DNA from: Treponema sp. UBA3813
GTDB taxonomy: Bacteria; Spirochaetota; Spirochaetia; Treponematales; Treponemataceae
Assembly: GCA_002368605.1 (NCBI GenBank)
Contig: DFEB01000032.1
Location: 1-64,000, forward strand
Direction of reading: 5' to 3'
Length of the DNA stretch: 64,000 nt
In this document: piece after piece, positions 43,201 to 51,309 of the stretch
Layout: each line of letters begins with the position of its first letter
Position numbering within the stretch: the first letter of the stretch is position 1
Made by a program: the position numbers and the translations under genes
Notes under the pieces: model-generated
The model's database searches: none
The model's input: the letters and a program-made list of their open reading frames with translations, nothing else
Told to the model about the DNA's origin: nothing

Positions 43201-45680
43201 CCAGCAGTTTTTTTTATAACGAGGATGGAAGCATAAATGAGCAAAGGGATTTTAACTCAAACAGAAAACATTTTGCTTACTCGGATTCTCATTTTTATGC
43301 AACAAATCCTGACGGAGAAACTTTTTCTTATGAGTATGACAGTCTTGGCCGGTTGATTCTGGCTGAAAATAAAAACTCTTTGATTCAATTCTCTTACGAT
43401 ACTTCAGGTCGGATACTTTCTCAGAACGAAGGAAAGAAGTTAAATGAAATTTCCTATGCCTATGATCTGAATGGAAATCTTTCAAAAGTTTCTTCAAATG
43501 AACGGACAATTTCCTATCTTCGGGGCAAAAGCGGTGAGGTTCTTGAGATTACGGACACTCTTACGCTGGGCTCTTCGTTTCAGAAATCTGTTGTGACTTT
43601 TGTTTATGATTCCTGTGGAAGGGAAATTTTGAGAATATATGATTCCGGGGCAAGCATGAAAACTGTCTATGATAAGCGAGGGCGAGTTATCTTGAAGGCT
43701 GCATTTTCAAAATTTCTCGAACCTTTTTTTGTTGATGGGAAGATTTATTCTAAAAAAGGAGAACTTGTTTATTCTCTTGATTCTGATTTTACGGTCACTA
43801 AATATTCTTATGATGACTTTGGAAGGGTTTCGTCTGTTTCTTATCCTTATTCAGAAAGACGGAACAGGAAAATGAAAAAAGAGATAGGAAGTGCAGGGCT
43901 TTTTTATCATTCAGAGAATCCTGTTTTTCCCCAGCTTTCTTTTTCAGAATCTGACTACAATTCCCTGCAAAAACTTTGTTCACTGGTAGGACTTGGAAGC
44001 AAGCAGATTCCTGTGAACCAGAGTGCTCTTGTTGAGGACTTTGATTATGATTTAAACGGAAATGTAATTAAAAAAACAAATCCTTACGGCTCAATAAAAT
44101 ATTTTTATGACAGTGAAAACCGTCTTATCTCCTGGGGAAATGGATGCAGTGCTTCTTATGACAAAAATGGCAATATGACTTTTAAAAAAGACGCCTATTC
44201 TGAGATGTCTTGTGATTTTAATTTTGAGGATAGAATGACGGGTATAAAGGGGAAAAATTTCCTTGAGAATGAAAGTTTTTCCAGAAAGTTTTCATACGAT
44301 GCCCTGTCTCGTAGACTTCAGACTTGGAAAAGCGAGAGTGGAGGCGAAAAAAATTCTTATCTTGGTGAGGGACTTTTTATTTTTTCTGTTACAAAGGTTT
44401 TTGATTCAGATTATTCCTTGTCTAATATTTCTGAAAGCAATCGTACTTCTGGCAATACAGGCTCTCATAGTGAAAGATATCTTTTTATCGCTGACGGAAA
44501 TGAGCAGACCGGACTTCCTAATACAAAAAGAGGCCTTTATTCCGAAAGTAAAAATGTTTATCCATTGTATGATGATGCGGGCTGTCTTCTTTCCTCATTT
44601 TCGGCTCAGAACTATTACATTGAGGAGCCTTGCCTCTTATTTACTAATTCTCAGGGAACTGTTATGGCAGAACGAAACTCATCGGGACTTGTAGAAGATT
44701 ATTCTTATGACATTTTTGGCACGCCAGACTCTTCCTGTCCGAAATTCTCATTTATTGGAAAACAATATGACTTACAGTCTTATATGTATGATTTTGGTTT
44801 TAGGGACTATGAGCCTTCAAAATTCAGATTCACATCTTCCGACCCGATTCACGATGGCCTGAATTGGTATTCATATTGCTCTTCAAATCCTGCGGAGTAT
44901 TTTGACAGGAACGGCCTTTATGGAGAAAAACCCGAAATTCAATACATGCAAGATATGGAACATACTCTGCTAGGAAACTCTCCAAATGAATATGCGGATA
45001 AAGAAGGTTGTGTAGTTACATGTGTAGCAATGTCTTTTTCTTCAATCACCGGAATTTGTATTGATAATTCTTACATAAACAATAATTCCTCTTGTTTTGG
45101 AACTTACTATAATGAAAAGACTGGCTATGATGAAAGAGGAAATATTGATTGGAATGGAGTTCTCAATGAGTTTTCTCTTAAGCATGAAGTGCTTTTCACT
45201 GCAGAAGTGCCAACAAATCTGATAAGGGATGCTGAAGAATTATACAATGCTGTTTTCTTTTCAACCCCTAATGAATATGCTGTTGCAGAAAAAAATACCT
45301 CACAGAATGGAATCAAAAATTCTGCCCTGACGCCGTACGCTGACTATGAAAAAATTGCTGATTCTTATATGACTTCGAAGAATATCCAAGAAATAAGAGT
45401 TGAACAAACACTTACTAAAATTCAAAATTCTCCGACCAGATCATTTGTCATGGCACAAATTGAATATCAGACATTTCAGTATCATTTTACAGGAATCGGT
45501 ACTGAAATCGTGAATATCAATGGAGCGAAAATGGTTGAGGTTTATGCAACTTCATTATATGACTCTGCCGCAAGACTTGGCAATAACAGACAGTCAGTTG
45601 GTTGGATTGAAAAAGATGGAAAAGTCTATGCCCCGGTGACAGCAATCAATCGAATTGATACTATTTCTAAATCCAATTAA
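40230..45680 (+). CDS. Rhs/YD-repeat core with C-terminal toxin-like domain
   Basis: These roughly 1,816 residues form the Rhs shell with dozens of YD repeats (YDDxGR, FSYDSAGKL, YDELGRTV types) that make a cocoon around the C-terminal cargo. The core ends with DPIHDGLNWYSYCSSNPAEYFDRNGLYG, near residue 1570. The remaining ~245 residues are a different domain with EGCVVTCVAM and a later YHFTGIG, which resembles a C39/papain-like cysteine peptidase. The given start is the first in-frame ATG, but no ribosome-binding site supports it. True translation probably begins at 39686 and crosses the T tract. It follows a C11 protease gene and precedes a likely immunity gene. Confidence 0.82.
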   Translation: MLIFSLRGKKSSFCLTRHYSSLMAQNEINSGIFGKGWTSNIETRIIRGWSADYEKEIPAWESYLEELYSYESEIAGYAAEDSECAGMHNEIQAIIMNAQMNIAAFTEAARISEFNREKNRFVDYGVASEFARKVGNDTVFFVQDNGGFIPFKKIGEGLYENASPFAFPSIMLREEDGKFFIEFPKTGEKRIYSEYGLPLLFSFSDGGKIEFIYDENSRIIKIVIDENNAAVFSWKDGRLYELRDEKSPKSFFYEFESNNLACVSDSSNDKKRFVYNRGGILAEQVRSDGSVVSFDYEMIDGKFRAVKTTNEEGKSEHFSYDFKNRSVVYTDHDGVKSFFVYDELGRTVREKYADGSEKNITYGENGLVSSVNLNGFLTRFFYDDKNNLIKKLYPDSSLDKWAFDDNNNLISFTDRDGITRTYFYNENSKLTDVYLGNQSCGHLDYDDEGCLSQSVDCRGNKVLYRYDKNKNLSERIFYSAEGKREKTEGWQYDDFGRISAYTDGLNRKTKISYDDHSVTFSCPNGLEVREEYSGRKLLLRRIMRDTVTGEERVYSYSYNKEKLCTGLSVSGIDSAGHRISERKVTSYSYTDAGKLASLLEIEPFYGESHDFLTNFSYDSAGKLFSSESGFSDKSDRRAGFLNAPKKSVYSYVKNQFGYVNMVQKFDGKIISSQSDFDGRLCSVSENGVKLSDLEYSRAGRMLRSKDFNSGFIEYKYNSETGIYEGMRENGGTLSSFSKSEFYPDTMIKVSYDRNGKKSQYFYDSTKKLIKILSDGKASEIDYDALGRMTSFILRDTKSNIVFETSFSYDGRKILCLSGGKYKRTYITNAFSEIIAEIDAYGNKTFYERDLLGRLVFVKNPYGYVKKISYNARNQIVRIDYPDASFATYEYDEFSNCVSMSINGETVWKAVYDSSGRIKKYGEAPFRFESEYYYDDYGNLSAIRANEVFLFRNEFSEDGKKVTRIDAKGNKNFFTYDGFSRLVSWENSLSDTSSFFYNEDGSINEQRDFNSNRKHFAYSDSHFYATNPDGETFSYEYDSLGRLILAENKNSLIQFSYDTSGRILSQNEGKKLNEISYAYDLNGNLSKVSSNERTISYLRGKSGEVLEITDTLTLGSSFQKSVVTFVYDSCGREILRIYDSGASMKTVYDKRGRVILKAAFSKFLEPFFVDGKIYSKKGELVYSLDSDFTVTKYSYDDFGRVSSVSYPYSERRNRKMKKEIGSAGLFYHSENPVFPQLSFSESDYNSLQKLCSLVGLGSKQIPVNQSALVEDFDYDLNGNVIKKTNPYGSIKYFYDSENRLISWGNGCSASYDKNGNMTFKKDAYSEMSCDFNFEDRMTGIKGKNFLENESFSRKFSYDALSRRLQTWKSESGGEKNSYLGEGLFIFSVTKVFDSDYSLSNISESNRTSGNTGSHSERYLFIADGNEQTGLPNTKRGLYSESKNVYPLYDDAGCLLSSFSAQNYYIEEPCLLFTNSQGTVMAERNSSGLVEDYSYDIFGTPDSSCPKFSFIGKQYDLQSYMYDFGFRDYEPSKFRFTSSDPIHDGLNWYSYCSSNPAEYFDRNGLYGEKPEIQYMQDMEHTLLGNSPNEYADKEGCVVTCVAMSFSSITGICIDNSYINNNSSCFGTYYNEKTGYDERGNIDWNGVLNEFSLKHEVLFTAEVPTNLIRDAEELYNAVFFSTPNEYAVAEKNTSQNGIKNSALTPYADYEKIADSYMTSKNIQEIRVEQTLTKIQNSPTRSFVMAQIEYQTFQYHFTGIGTEIVNINGAKMVEVYATSLYDSAARLGNNRQSVGWIEKDGKVYAPVTAINRIDTISKSN
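40237..40242 (+). other. T6 tract at the Rhs frame break
   Basis: A run of six T bases lies exactly where the Rhs N-terminal frame must shift by +1 to enter the main frame. With five T bases the two frames join as one conserved Rhs motif. The tract could support slipped-strand phase variation, transcriptional slippage or a sequencing miscount. Confidence 0.6.
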
Positions 45681-45702
45681 AATAAAAATATAGGAGTGAT
45701 TT

Positions 45703-46302
45703 ATGAAAAAACGAATTATTTTTGCCTTTCTTTTTATTGTTTCTTTTTTTGCCTTTTCTTATGGAATAACATTAAATTTCCGTCCGGCAGAAAATGGCGA
45801 TAAAATAAACATTGACTACAAAATCCCGGATTTTTTTGAGGAGTTTACTGTTTCCGAAGAAAAAATGGATATCGTTTCCCCTGATAAGTCTTACAAAGTC
45901 ACATTTAATGGTCATGAAGGGGAGATGCATTTTATTCTCTTTGCTGAAAACCGATATTCACCTAAATTTAAGAATGATGTTCAAATGTGGGTAAAATTAA
46001 TTTGTATGAACATGTTGGGAGAGCACAAGCGTCTCCTAGAGAACTGGTTTGTATGCAATGAAAATGAAAAAAGTAATGCAGAGTATGCTGGAGTATATTT
46101 GTCCACAAATAATACATCAGACTTTTCAAAAGATTATAATTTCGCTCTCGTTGAGATATATTATCGCAAGTTACAGGGAATCTGTATGAAAGTCTCTCTT
46201 GCAAATTCCATTGAATTTTACGGCTTCGATAAAGACGGTCAGTTTAATCAAGAAAATTCTGATTTTTTCAAGTATTATGGGCTTTTTGAGTTTAAGAAAT
46301 AA
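45703..46302 (+). CDS. signal-peptide protein, candidate immunity protein
   Basis: This 199-residue protein has no recognised family. It has a signal peptide (IIFAFLFIVSFFAFSYG) and a mature part rich in aromatic residues, with no lipobox cysteine. It starts 22 bases after the Rhs stop behind TAGGAG, so it is part of the same transcription unit. The position immediately after an Rhs toxin-like C-terminus is where immunity genes lie. A periplasmic location would fit a toxin that acts in the periplasm. The immunity role is inferred from position only. Confidence 0.5.
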   Translation: MKKRIIFAFLFIVSFFAFSYGITLNFRPAENGDKINIDYKIPDFFEEFTVSEEKMDIVSPDKSYKVTFNGHEGEMHFILFAENRYSPKFKNDVQMWVKLICMNMLGEHKRLLENWFVCNENEKSNAEYAGVYLSTNNTSDFSKDYNFALVEIYYRKLQGICMKVSLANSIEFYGFDKDGQFNQENSDFFKYYGLFEFKK

Positions 46303-46380
46303 ATAATTAAATGGACAAAATATCTTCAAAGTGGTAGATTTGTTATCATAAAACAACATTGAAATTTTGAGGTCTAATCT

Positions 46381-47181
46381 ATGCATCTGCCATCAGAAAT
46401 TATTAAAATGTACTCCTTGATGGGCTCAACGAAAGTCTATCAGCCTGTTTTCAAGTCATTCATTCTTGCAATCTTTGCTGGTGCATTTATTGCGCTTGGT
46501 GCACTTGGAAGCCAAATTATATCCTGTGGCGTTGTTCCAGTTGCCTTTGGTAGGGCTTTAAGCGGTATCATCTTCCCGATTGGATTGGCTATGGTTGTCA
46601 TTGCCGGCGGGGAGCTTTTTACTGGAAACTGTCTGCTTTTCATCCCTGTTCTTGACAAGCAGATTTCACTTATGGATTTTGTAAAGAATCTTGCTATTGT
46701 GTATGTGGGAAACCTTGTCGGTAGCATCTTTATTGCTGTTCTTGCAAATTACGGCCATATTCTTTCGCTTTACAGCAATGATCTTGCTCGTTCTGTTGTA
46801 GCAACTGCCACGCTCAAAGCAAACATTCCTTTTATTGATGCCTTTGTAAAAGGTATTTTGTGTAATATTTTGGTTTGTATCGCCGTTTGGGCTAGTCAGG
46901 CGGCGGAAGAATTGAGTGGTAGAATTATTGCTTTGTTCTTGCCGATTTTTCTCTTTATTGTTTGTGGATTTGAACACTCTGTCGCAAATATGTATTTTAT
47001 TCCATGCGGAATGCTGGCACAGTATGTCTATGGTTTTACAGGATATAACATTACGATTTTCGGTTTCCTTTGGAATCTACTTCCAGTCACACTGGGTAAT
47101 TTAGTAGGCGGTTCTCTTTTAGTCGGTGGCGGTTATTACCTTGCATATCTGAGAAGTATGCGTGGCTACGAAGACGATTAA
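46381..47181 (+). CDS. formate/nitrite transporter (FNT family)
   Basis: This 266-residue pentameric-channel protein of the FocA/NirC family moves small monovalent anions such as formate, nitrite or hydrosulfide across the inner membrane. Six membrane helices are apparent. Conserved features include FILAIFAGAFIALGALGSQI, AGGELFTGNCL, GNLVGSIF and GFEHSVANMYFIPCGM. The last holds the family's conserved selectivity His region. Formate is the likeliest substrate in a fermenting treponeme, but nothing nearby (no pflB) settles it. It ends before a bidirectional terminator. Confidence 0.9.
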   Translation: MHLPSEIIKMYSLMGSTKVYQPVFKSFILAIFAGAFIALGALGSQIISCGVVPVAFGRALSGIIFPIGLAMVVIAGGELFTGNCLLFIPVLDKQISLMDFVKNLAIVYVGNLVGSIFIAVLANYGHILSLYSNDLARSVVATATLKANIPFIDAFVKGILCNILVCIAVWASQAAEELSGRIIALFLPIFLFIVCGFEHSVANMYFIPCGMLAQYVYGFTGYNITIFGFLWNLLPVTLGNLVGGSLLVGGGYYLAYLRSMRGYEDD

Positions 47182-47212
47182 TCAATTCACAGTCCATAAT
47201 TCACAATTCTGA

Positions 47213-47270
47213 AAAAAAAATCCCTGTGCGGAGAACTTCCATTCAAAAGCCTCCAGTCACAGGGATTTTT
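47213..47270. terminator. bidirectional terminator
   Basis: AAAAATCCCTGTG and CACAGGGATTTTT form a strong stem with an A-rich start and a T-rich end, and GGAG/CTCC pairs within. It separates the FNT gene (plus) and the carboxyltransferase gene (minus) and works on both strands. Confidence 0.85.
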
Positions 47271-47319
47271 TTGCATAACAGCAGAAACTATGCATTTTTC
47301 ATTATGGATTATGCATTGT

Positions 47320-48801
47320 TTACAGAGGAATGTTTCCGTGTTTCTTTGCCACGATGTCGCTTGAAGTCTTTCCTTCAAGGAATTTGAAGCTCTGAACGAC
47401 TCGTGCGCGGGTTTCTTCCGGATTGATGACAGCCGAAATATAGTCGCGCTGGGCGGCGATTGTCGGTGTCATGAATGTTTCCCGGTATTCCTGACCTTTC
47501 TGAGCCTTTACATTTGGGTCAGCTTCCTTTGCATAAAGAATTCCGATTGCGCCCTCAGCTCCCATGACGGCGATTTCTGCCTTTGGCCAGGCGTAAACGA
47601 AATCAGCTCCCAAATGCTTTGAGCACATTGCAATGTAAGCTCCGCCGTAAGCCTTTCGCGTGATAACCGTTACTTTCGGAACGCTTGCCTCGCTGTAGGC
47701 GTAGAGGAGTTTTGCTCCGTGGCGGATAATCCCTTTCTGCTCTTCCTGAGGGCCAGGGATAAAGCCCGGAACATCAACGAAGGTGAGCAGGGGAATGTCG
47801 TAGCAGTCGCAGTAGCGCACGAAGCGGGCGATTTTGTCTGAGGCGTCGCAGTTAAGGACTCCGCCGAAGTAGCCCGGGTTGTTTCCCACGATTCCAACTG
47901 TTTTTCCTTCGATTTTGCCGAAGCCGACAACAGCATTTGCCGCAAATTCAGCCATAATCTCATAGAATGTTCCGTCATCGATTACATTTTCGATGACATT
48001 CTTGATGTCGTAGCCTTTTGTGCTTGACTCTGGGAGAACGCTCTGAATTTCCTTTGTTTTTTTAGAAGAGAACTTGAATTTCTCGTCAGCCTGAATTTTC
48101 TCGCCGTAGTAGTGGGGAATGTAATCAAGCAATTCCTTTACTTTTTCGAAGCATTCTTTTTCGTTCTGGGCGCGGTAGTGTGCAACTCCAGATTTCTGAG
48201 CGTGGATTGCAGCTCCGCCCAAGTCCTCAGAAGAAATGTCCATGAACATTACCTGCTTTACGACTTTTGGACCAGTGATGTACATCTCAGAGATTTTATC
48301 GACTGTGAAGATGAAGTCTGTGAGTCCTGGAGAATAAACGGCACCGCCTGCACAAGGACCGACGATTACTGAAATCTGAGGAATTACGCCAGAGGCGCGA
48401 ACATTCTGCTTGAAGATTTCGCCGTAGCCGCAGAGAGCGTCAACGCCTTCCTGAATACGAGCGCCGCCCGAATCGTTTACGCCGATAACAGGGCATTTAT
48501 ATTCGATTGCTTTTGCGATGATTTCGGCGATTTTCTGACCGTGGACTTTGCCCAGAGAGCCGCCCTGAACAGTGAAGTCCTGAGAATAGATTGCGACTTT
48601 TTTTCCGTTGATTGTTCCGAAGCCGGTGATAACACCGTCATAAGGGATTTCTTTTTTATCCATGCCGAATGCTGTGCACTGATGGCGGGCATCGGCGTAA
48701 ATTTCCATGAAAGAGCCTTTGTCTACGAGCGCATTGATTCGCTCGATTGCATGAAGTTTTCCTTTTGCATGCTGCTTTTCAAGATTGTATTCAAAAGCCA
48801 T
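47320..48801 (-). CDS. acyl-CoA carboxyltransferase beta subunit (PccB/MmdA type)
   Basis: This 493-residue protein is the carboxyltransferase subunit of a biotin-dependent acyl-CoA carboxylase or of the sodium-pumping methylmalonyl-CoA decarboxylase (MmdA). Motifs are QDFTVQGGSLGKVHGQKI, VNDSGGARIQEGV, PCAGGAVYSPGLTDFIF, FVDVPGFIPGPQEE, and GAYIAMCSKHLGADFVYAWPKAEIAVMGAEGA. The start has GGAGAA upstream. No biotin carboxylase, biotin carrier or decarboxylase membrane subunit lies beside it, so propionyl-CoA or methylmalonyl-CoA use cannot be distinguished. Size is near MmdA and PccB (about 510). Confidence 0.9.
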   Translation of the reverse strand: MAFEYNLEKQHAKGKLHAIERINALVDKGSFMEIYADARHQCTAFGMDKKEIPYDGVITGFGTINGKKVAIYSQDFTVQGGSLGKVHGQKIAEIIAKAIEYKCPVIGVNDSGGARIQEGVDALCGYGEIFKQNVRASGVIPQISVIVGPCAGGAVYSPGLTDFIFTVDKISEMYITGPKVVKQVMFMDISSEDLGGAAIHAQKSGVAHYRAQNEKECFEKVKELLDYIPHYYGEKIQADEKFKFSSKKTKEIQSVLPESSTKGYDIKNVIENVIDDGTFYEIMAEFAANAVVGFGKIEGKTVGIVGNNPGYFGGVLNCDASDKIARFVRYCDCYDIPLLTFVDVPGFIPGPQEEQKGIIRHGAKLLYAYSEASVPKVTVITRKAYGGAYIAMCSKHLGADFVYAWPKAEIAVMGAEGAIGILYAKEADPNVKAQKGQEYRETFMTPTIAAQRDYISAVINPEETRARVVQSFKFLEGKTSSDIVAKKHGNIPL

Positions 48802-48889
48802 GATTTTCTCCTATAAAAACCAATCTGAATGTGGGAAAAGTGTATCTGTCTGCCGTGAAAATGTCAATATGACAAAAAATGAAATTTTG

Positions 48890-50593
48890 TCATTTTAAAT
48901 ATTTTTCTGCCTCGACGCTGCCGTACTCTTTTGCCAGAAATTCTGCCGCATCAGTTAAATCTGCATCGCCAGGAAGCCAGTCGTATTTTTCCCGCAATGT
49001 ATCTGTTGCTTCTCTTACGCCATTTTCTGCCAGCGAGTAATATTCTTCTATAAAATCCTTTGCTTTTACCGTGTCGATTTTTGATTTTCCATCGATTTTT
49101 ATGACCCGCCACTGCTTCCCTGTCCAGCGCAGGGTTACCTTGTCAGTCATTCTCTCCACATAGAATTTTGCCTCGGCTTGATGGACGAGATTGTAACTTA
49201 CTTCGTGGCTGACTTCTTCTCCTTTGATCAGATTTTTCCCGTTTTCTTCCTGAAGGGGAAGGGGCTTTTCTTTTCTGGCAGGGTAGGAGCTTTCGATATT
49301 AAAGTCCTGGCCGTCAATCTTAAGATTCGTGATACCGAACATCCAGCTTTTTGATTCTTTTTTGTAGAAGAACCATTTTGCAGGGCTTAAAATGCCGTTA
49401 TCCGGGCTGACTTCAAGACGCTGCTTCGCGCTGACAAAATAGCCGCTCACCTTTACGATAATGTCTTTAGTCTCCTTGCCCTTGACGATTTCCTGTAAAT
49501 TAGGGACATCCGTCCTATGAATCATCGTGTAAAGGGCATGGGTTGTCTCTCTGGAAGTGAGGCCCTTTGTGGTGATAAGTTTGGCGTTTTCCCTCAAAAT
49601 TCCAGACACAAACCAGCTGATTACGAAAATTGCCGCCAGAGATGCGAAAATCCTGTTTTTGTTCCGCCTCAAGAATCGTTTTACGGCAAGTTTTTTCTTT
49701 GTTTTTGAAAGAAAAGCCGCCCTTTTCTCAGCGAGAGTTTTATTTTCTTCTTCTGATTTTTGCTTTTCTGATTCCGTGAACTTTGTAATTTCCTTAAAAA
49801 AGTCTTCTGAATTAAAGTTTTGCGCCTTTTTAAGCGTTTTTTCTCTTTTTTGCTCAGCTCCCGCGTCGGTAAGGCTTCTTTTCCCTGCCAGAACTTCGTT
49901 TTTTACCTTGAGAGAAAGGGCTGAATGAATGCTTTCCGCAAGATTCTCTTCAATTGAATCCTTCCAAAGTGAGAGGGGAATAAAATTTCCGTCAAAAATG
50001 TCTTCCTGTCGTTTCGTGGTGTCTTCGTTTTCAAAAGGAAAGTGGCCGGTAATGGCGCGATAGGCTGCCACGGCTCTTGTAAATAAAAGGGAAGAGGGGG
50101 CATCCAAGCCTTTATAGAGATATTTTCCCTGCAATTGACCGTAAGATTCCTTGTGATTCTGGGCGCAGATTTCAAAAAGCTCAGGATTTATAAAAAGAAT
50201 ATCCGCTGAGCTTGCTTTTTCCTCCGCCTTTATGACGATTCCCCCAGCACCCACGGCCTCAAGCTCTTCTTCCTGACGAAAAAGATAATCAGTCGCCTGT
50301 GAGAAAACTGAGAGGGCGAATAAATCTTCCTCAGTCCGCTCATTTTGCGGAAGGGAAAGAATGTCGGAAAGAATTTTTCCTTGAAGAGCCGGCCCCTCAA
50401 AAAGAGTGATTCCGTCTTGGCCAGCCTTAGTTCCCGAAAAAACATAATCTTCGTCTGTTATGGACTTGTTTTCTATGTGAACGAGCCTGCTTTTTTTTGC
50501 CAGCAAGTCGATTAAGTGGGTCTTTGCGAATGAATCCTGAGACAAGCCCGAAGAAAGAGTCAGGCTGTCAGCGGTGATTTTTACGATATTCAT
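48890..50593 (-). CDS. membrane protein of unknown function
   Basis: This 567-residue protein has no recognised family. Residues 1-240 are mostly globular (no signal peptide). Residues 245-300 are highly charged and probably a coiled coil. One membrane helix (about 308-330, RIFASLAAIFVISWFVSGIL) follows, then about 230 residues rich in Lys, Glu and aromatics that would be periplasmic. This two-sided layout resembles signal-transducing or scaffold proteins. A possible promoter leaves almost no leader before its ATG. Many treponemes carry similar single-pass proteins without known role. Confidence 0.7.
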   Translation of the reverse strand: MNIVKITADSLTLSSGLSQDSFAKTHLIDLLAKKSRLVHIENKSITDEDYVFSGTKAGQDGITLFEGPALQGKILSDILSLPQNERTEEDLFALSVFSQATDYLFRQEEELEAVGAGGIVIKAEEKASSADILFINPELFEICAQNHKESYGQLQGKYLYKGLDAPSSLLFTRAVAAYRAITGHFPFENEDTTKRQEDIFDGNFIPLSLWKDSIEENLAESIHSALSLKVKNEVLAGKRSLTDAGAEQKREKTLKKAQNFNSEDFFKEITKFTESEKQKSEEENKTLAEKRAAFLSKTKKKLAVKRFLRRNKNRIFASLAAIFVISWFVSGILRENAKLITTKGLTSRETTHALYTMIHRTDVPNLQEIVKGKETKDIIVKVSGYFVSAKQRLEVSPDNGILSPAKWFFYKKESKSWMFGITNLKIDGQDFNIESSYPARKEKPLPLQEENGKNLIKGEEVSHEVSYNLVHQAEAKFYVERMTDKVTLRWTGKQWRVIKIDGKSKIDTVKAKDFIEEYYSLAENGVREATDTLREKYDWLPGDADLTDAAEFLAKEYGSVEAEKYLK

Positions 50594-50599
50594 GAGATA

Positions 50600-50628
50600 A
50601 ATTTAATGAGAATATAATGAAATGGCAA
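50600..50628 (-). promoter_or_regulatory. possible promoter giving a near-leaderless mRNA
   Basis: On the minus strand TTGCCA (50628-50623), a 17-base spacer and TAAATT (50605-50600) end six bases before the ATG at 50593. No Shine-Dalgarno is visible. The -10 is only four of six, so the call is tentative. Confidence 0.4.
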
Positions 50629-50706
50629 GGAAATAAAATTATTTTGCTATTCCGGCATATAAATATAATAATTGAAAATTCCCCAATCCTGCTGTAGTAT
50701 TATAAT

Positions 50707-51303
50707 ATGAAAGAATTTCTCCCTTACGAAACTGTACGAAACGACGCGCTCAAACTCGCTTCAAAAATCTATCACGATGGCTTCGTTCCTGACATCATTT
50801 ATACATCCCTTCGGGGCGGAGCCTACATGGCCAATGTCATAAGCGAATATTTCAAGCTGGCTCTCAAAGGAAAAAAGCCTGTCCTCTATGCCGCCGTGGT
50901 CGCCCGCTCTTACACCGATGTCCACTCTCACGACGCGGTCAGAATCGACGGATGGACATATTCCCCCGATTATCTTCGTCAGGGCGACAAAATTCTTCTG
51001 GTTGATGACATTTACGACTCAGGCCGAACCCTCAATTATCTGGTTCAGGTGCTTTTGGAAAAGGGCGTTCCCCGCTCAGACATCAAGGTGGTCGTCCACG
51101 ATTTTAAAAACTTCACTTTCAAGGAAACTCTTCCCATCAAACCCGACTACTACTGCCGCAAGTTCGACATCACTAAGCCGGAGGAAGATCGCTGGATTCA
51201 CTATTGCAGCCACGAGCTGGTGGGCCTTTCCAAAGACGAGCTTGAAGAAAATTATTACAAGCAGGACGAGGAATTACGCCCCGTTTTGGGAGAGTTTTTA
51301 TAA
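50707..51303 (+). CDS. phosphoribosyltransferase (hypoxanthine/xanthine type)
   Basis: This 198-residue type I phosphoribosyltransferase most likely salvages a purine base by transferring ribose-phosphate from PRPP. The PRPP-binding motif is ILLVDDIYDSGRTL (residues about 97-110), and the pyrophosphate loop is IIYTSLRGGAYMANVI. The length suits hypoxanthine or xanthine phosphoribosyltransferase, but the base is not determined by sequence here. A TATAAT directly abuts the ATG and is probably fortuitous. Only seven bases separate its stop from the next reading frame. Confidence 0.85.
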   Translation: MKEFLPYETVRNDALKLASKIYHDGFVPDIIYTSLRGGAYMANVISEYFKLALKGKKPVLYAAVVARSYTDVHSHDAVRIDGWTYSPDYLRQGDKILLVDDIYDSGRTLNYLVQVLLEKGVPRSDIKVVVHDFKNFTFKETLPIKPDYYCRKFDITKPEEDRWIHYCSHELVGLSKDELEENYYKQDEELRPVLGEFL

Positions 51304-51309
51304 GTTTTT

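Noticed and set aside
39686..45680. Two independent Rhs genes
   Set aside because: The split falls inside one conserved motif at a T6 run, and the downstream part lacks its own ribosome-binding site.
50701..50706. Perfect TATAAT directly before the phosphoribosyltransferase ATG
   Set aside because: A transcript from it would begin after the start codon, and no -35 lies at 16-18 bases. A second TATAAT at 50664-50669 is better placed, though its -35 is also weak.
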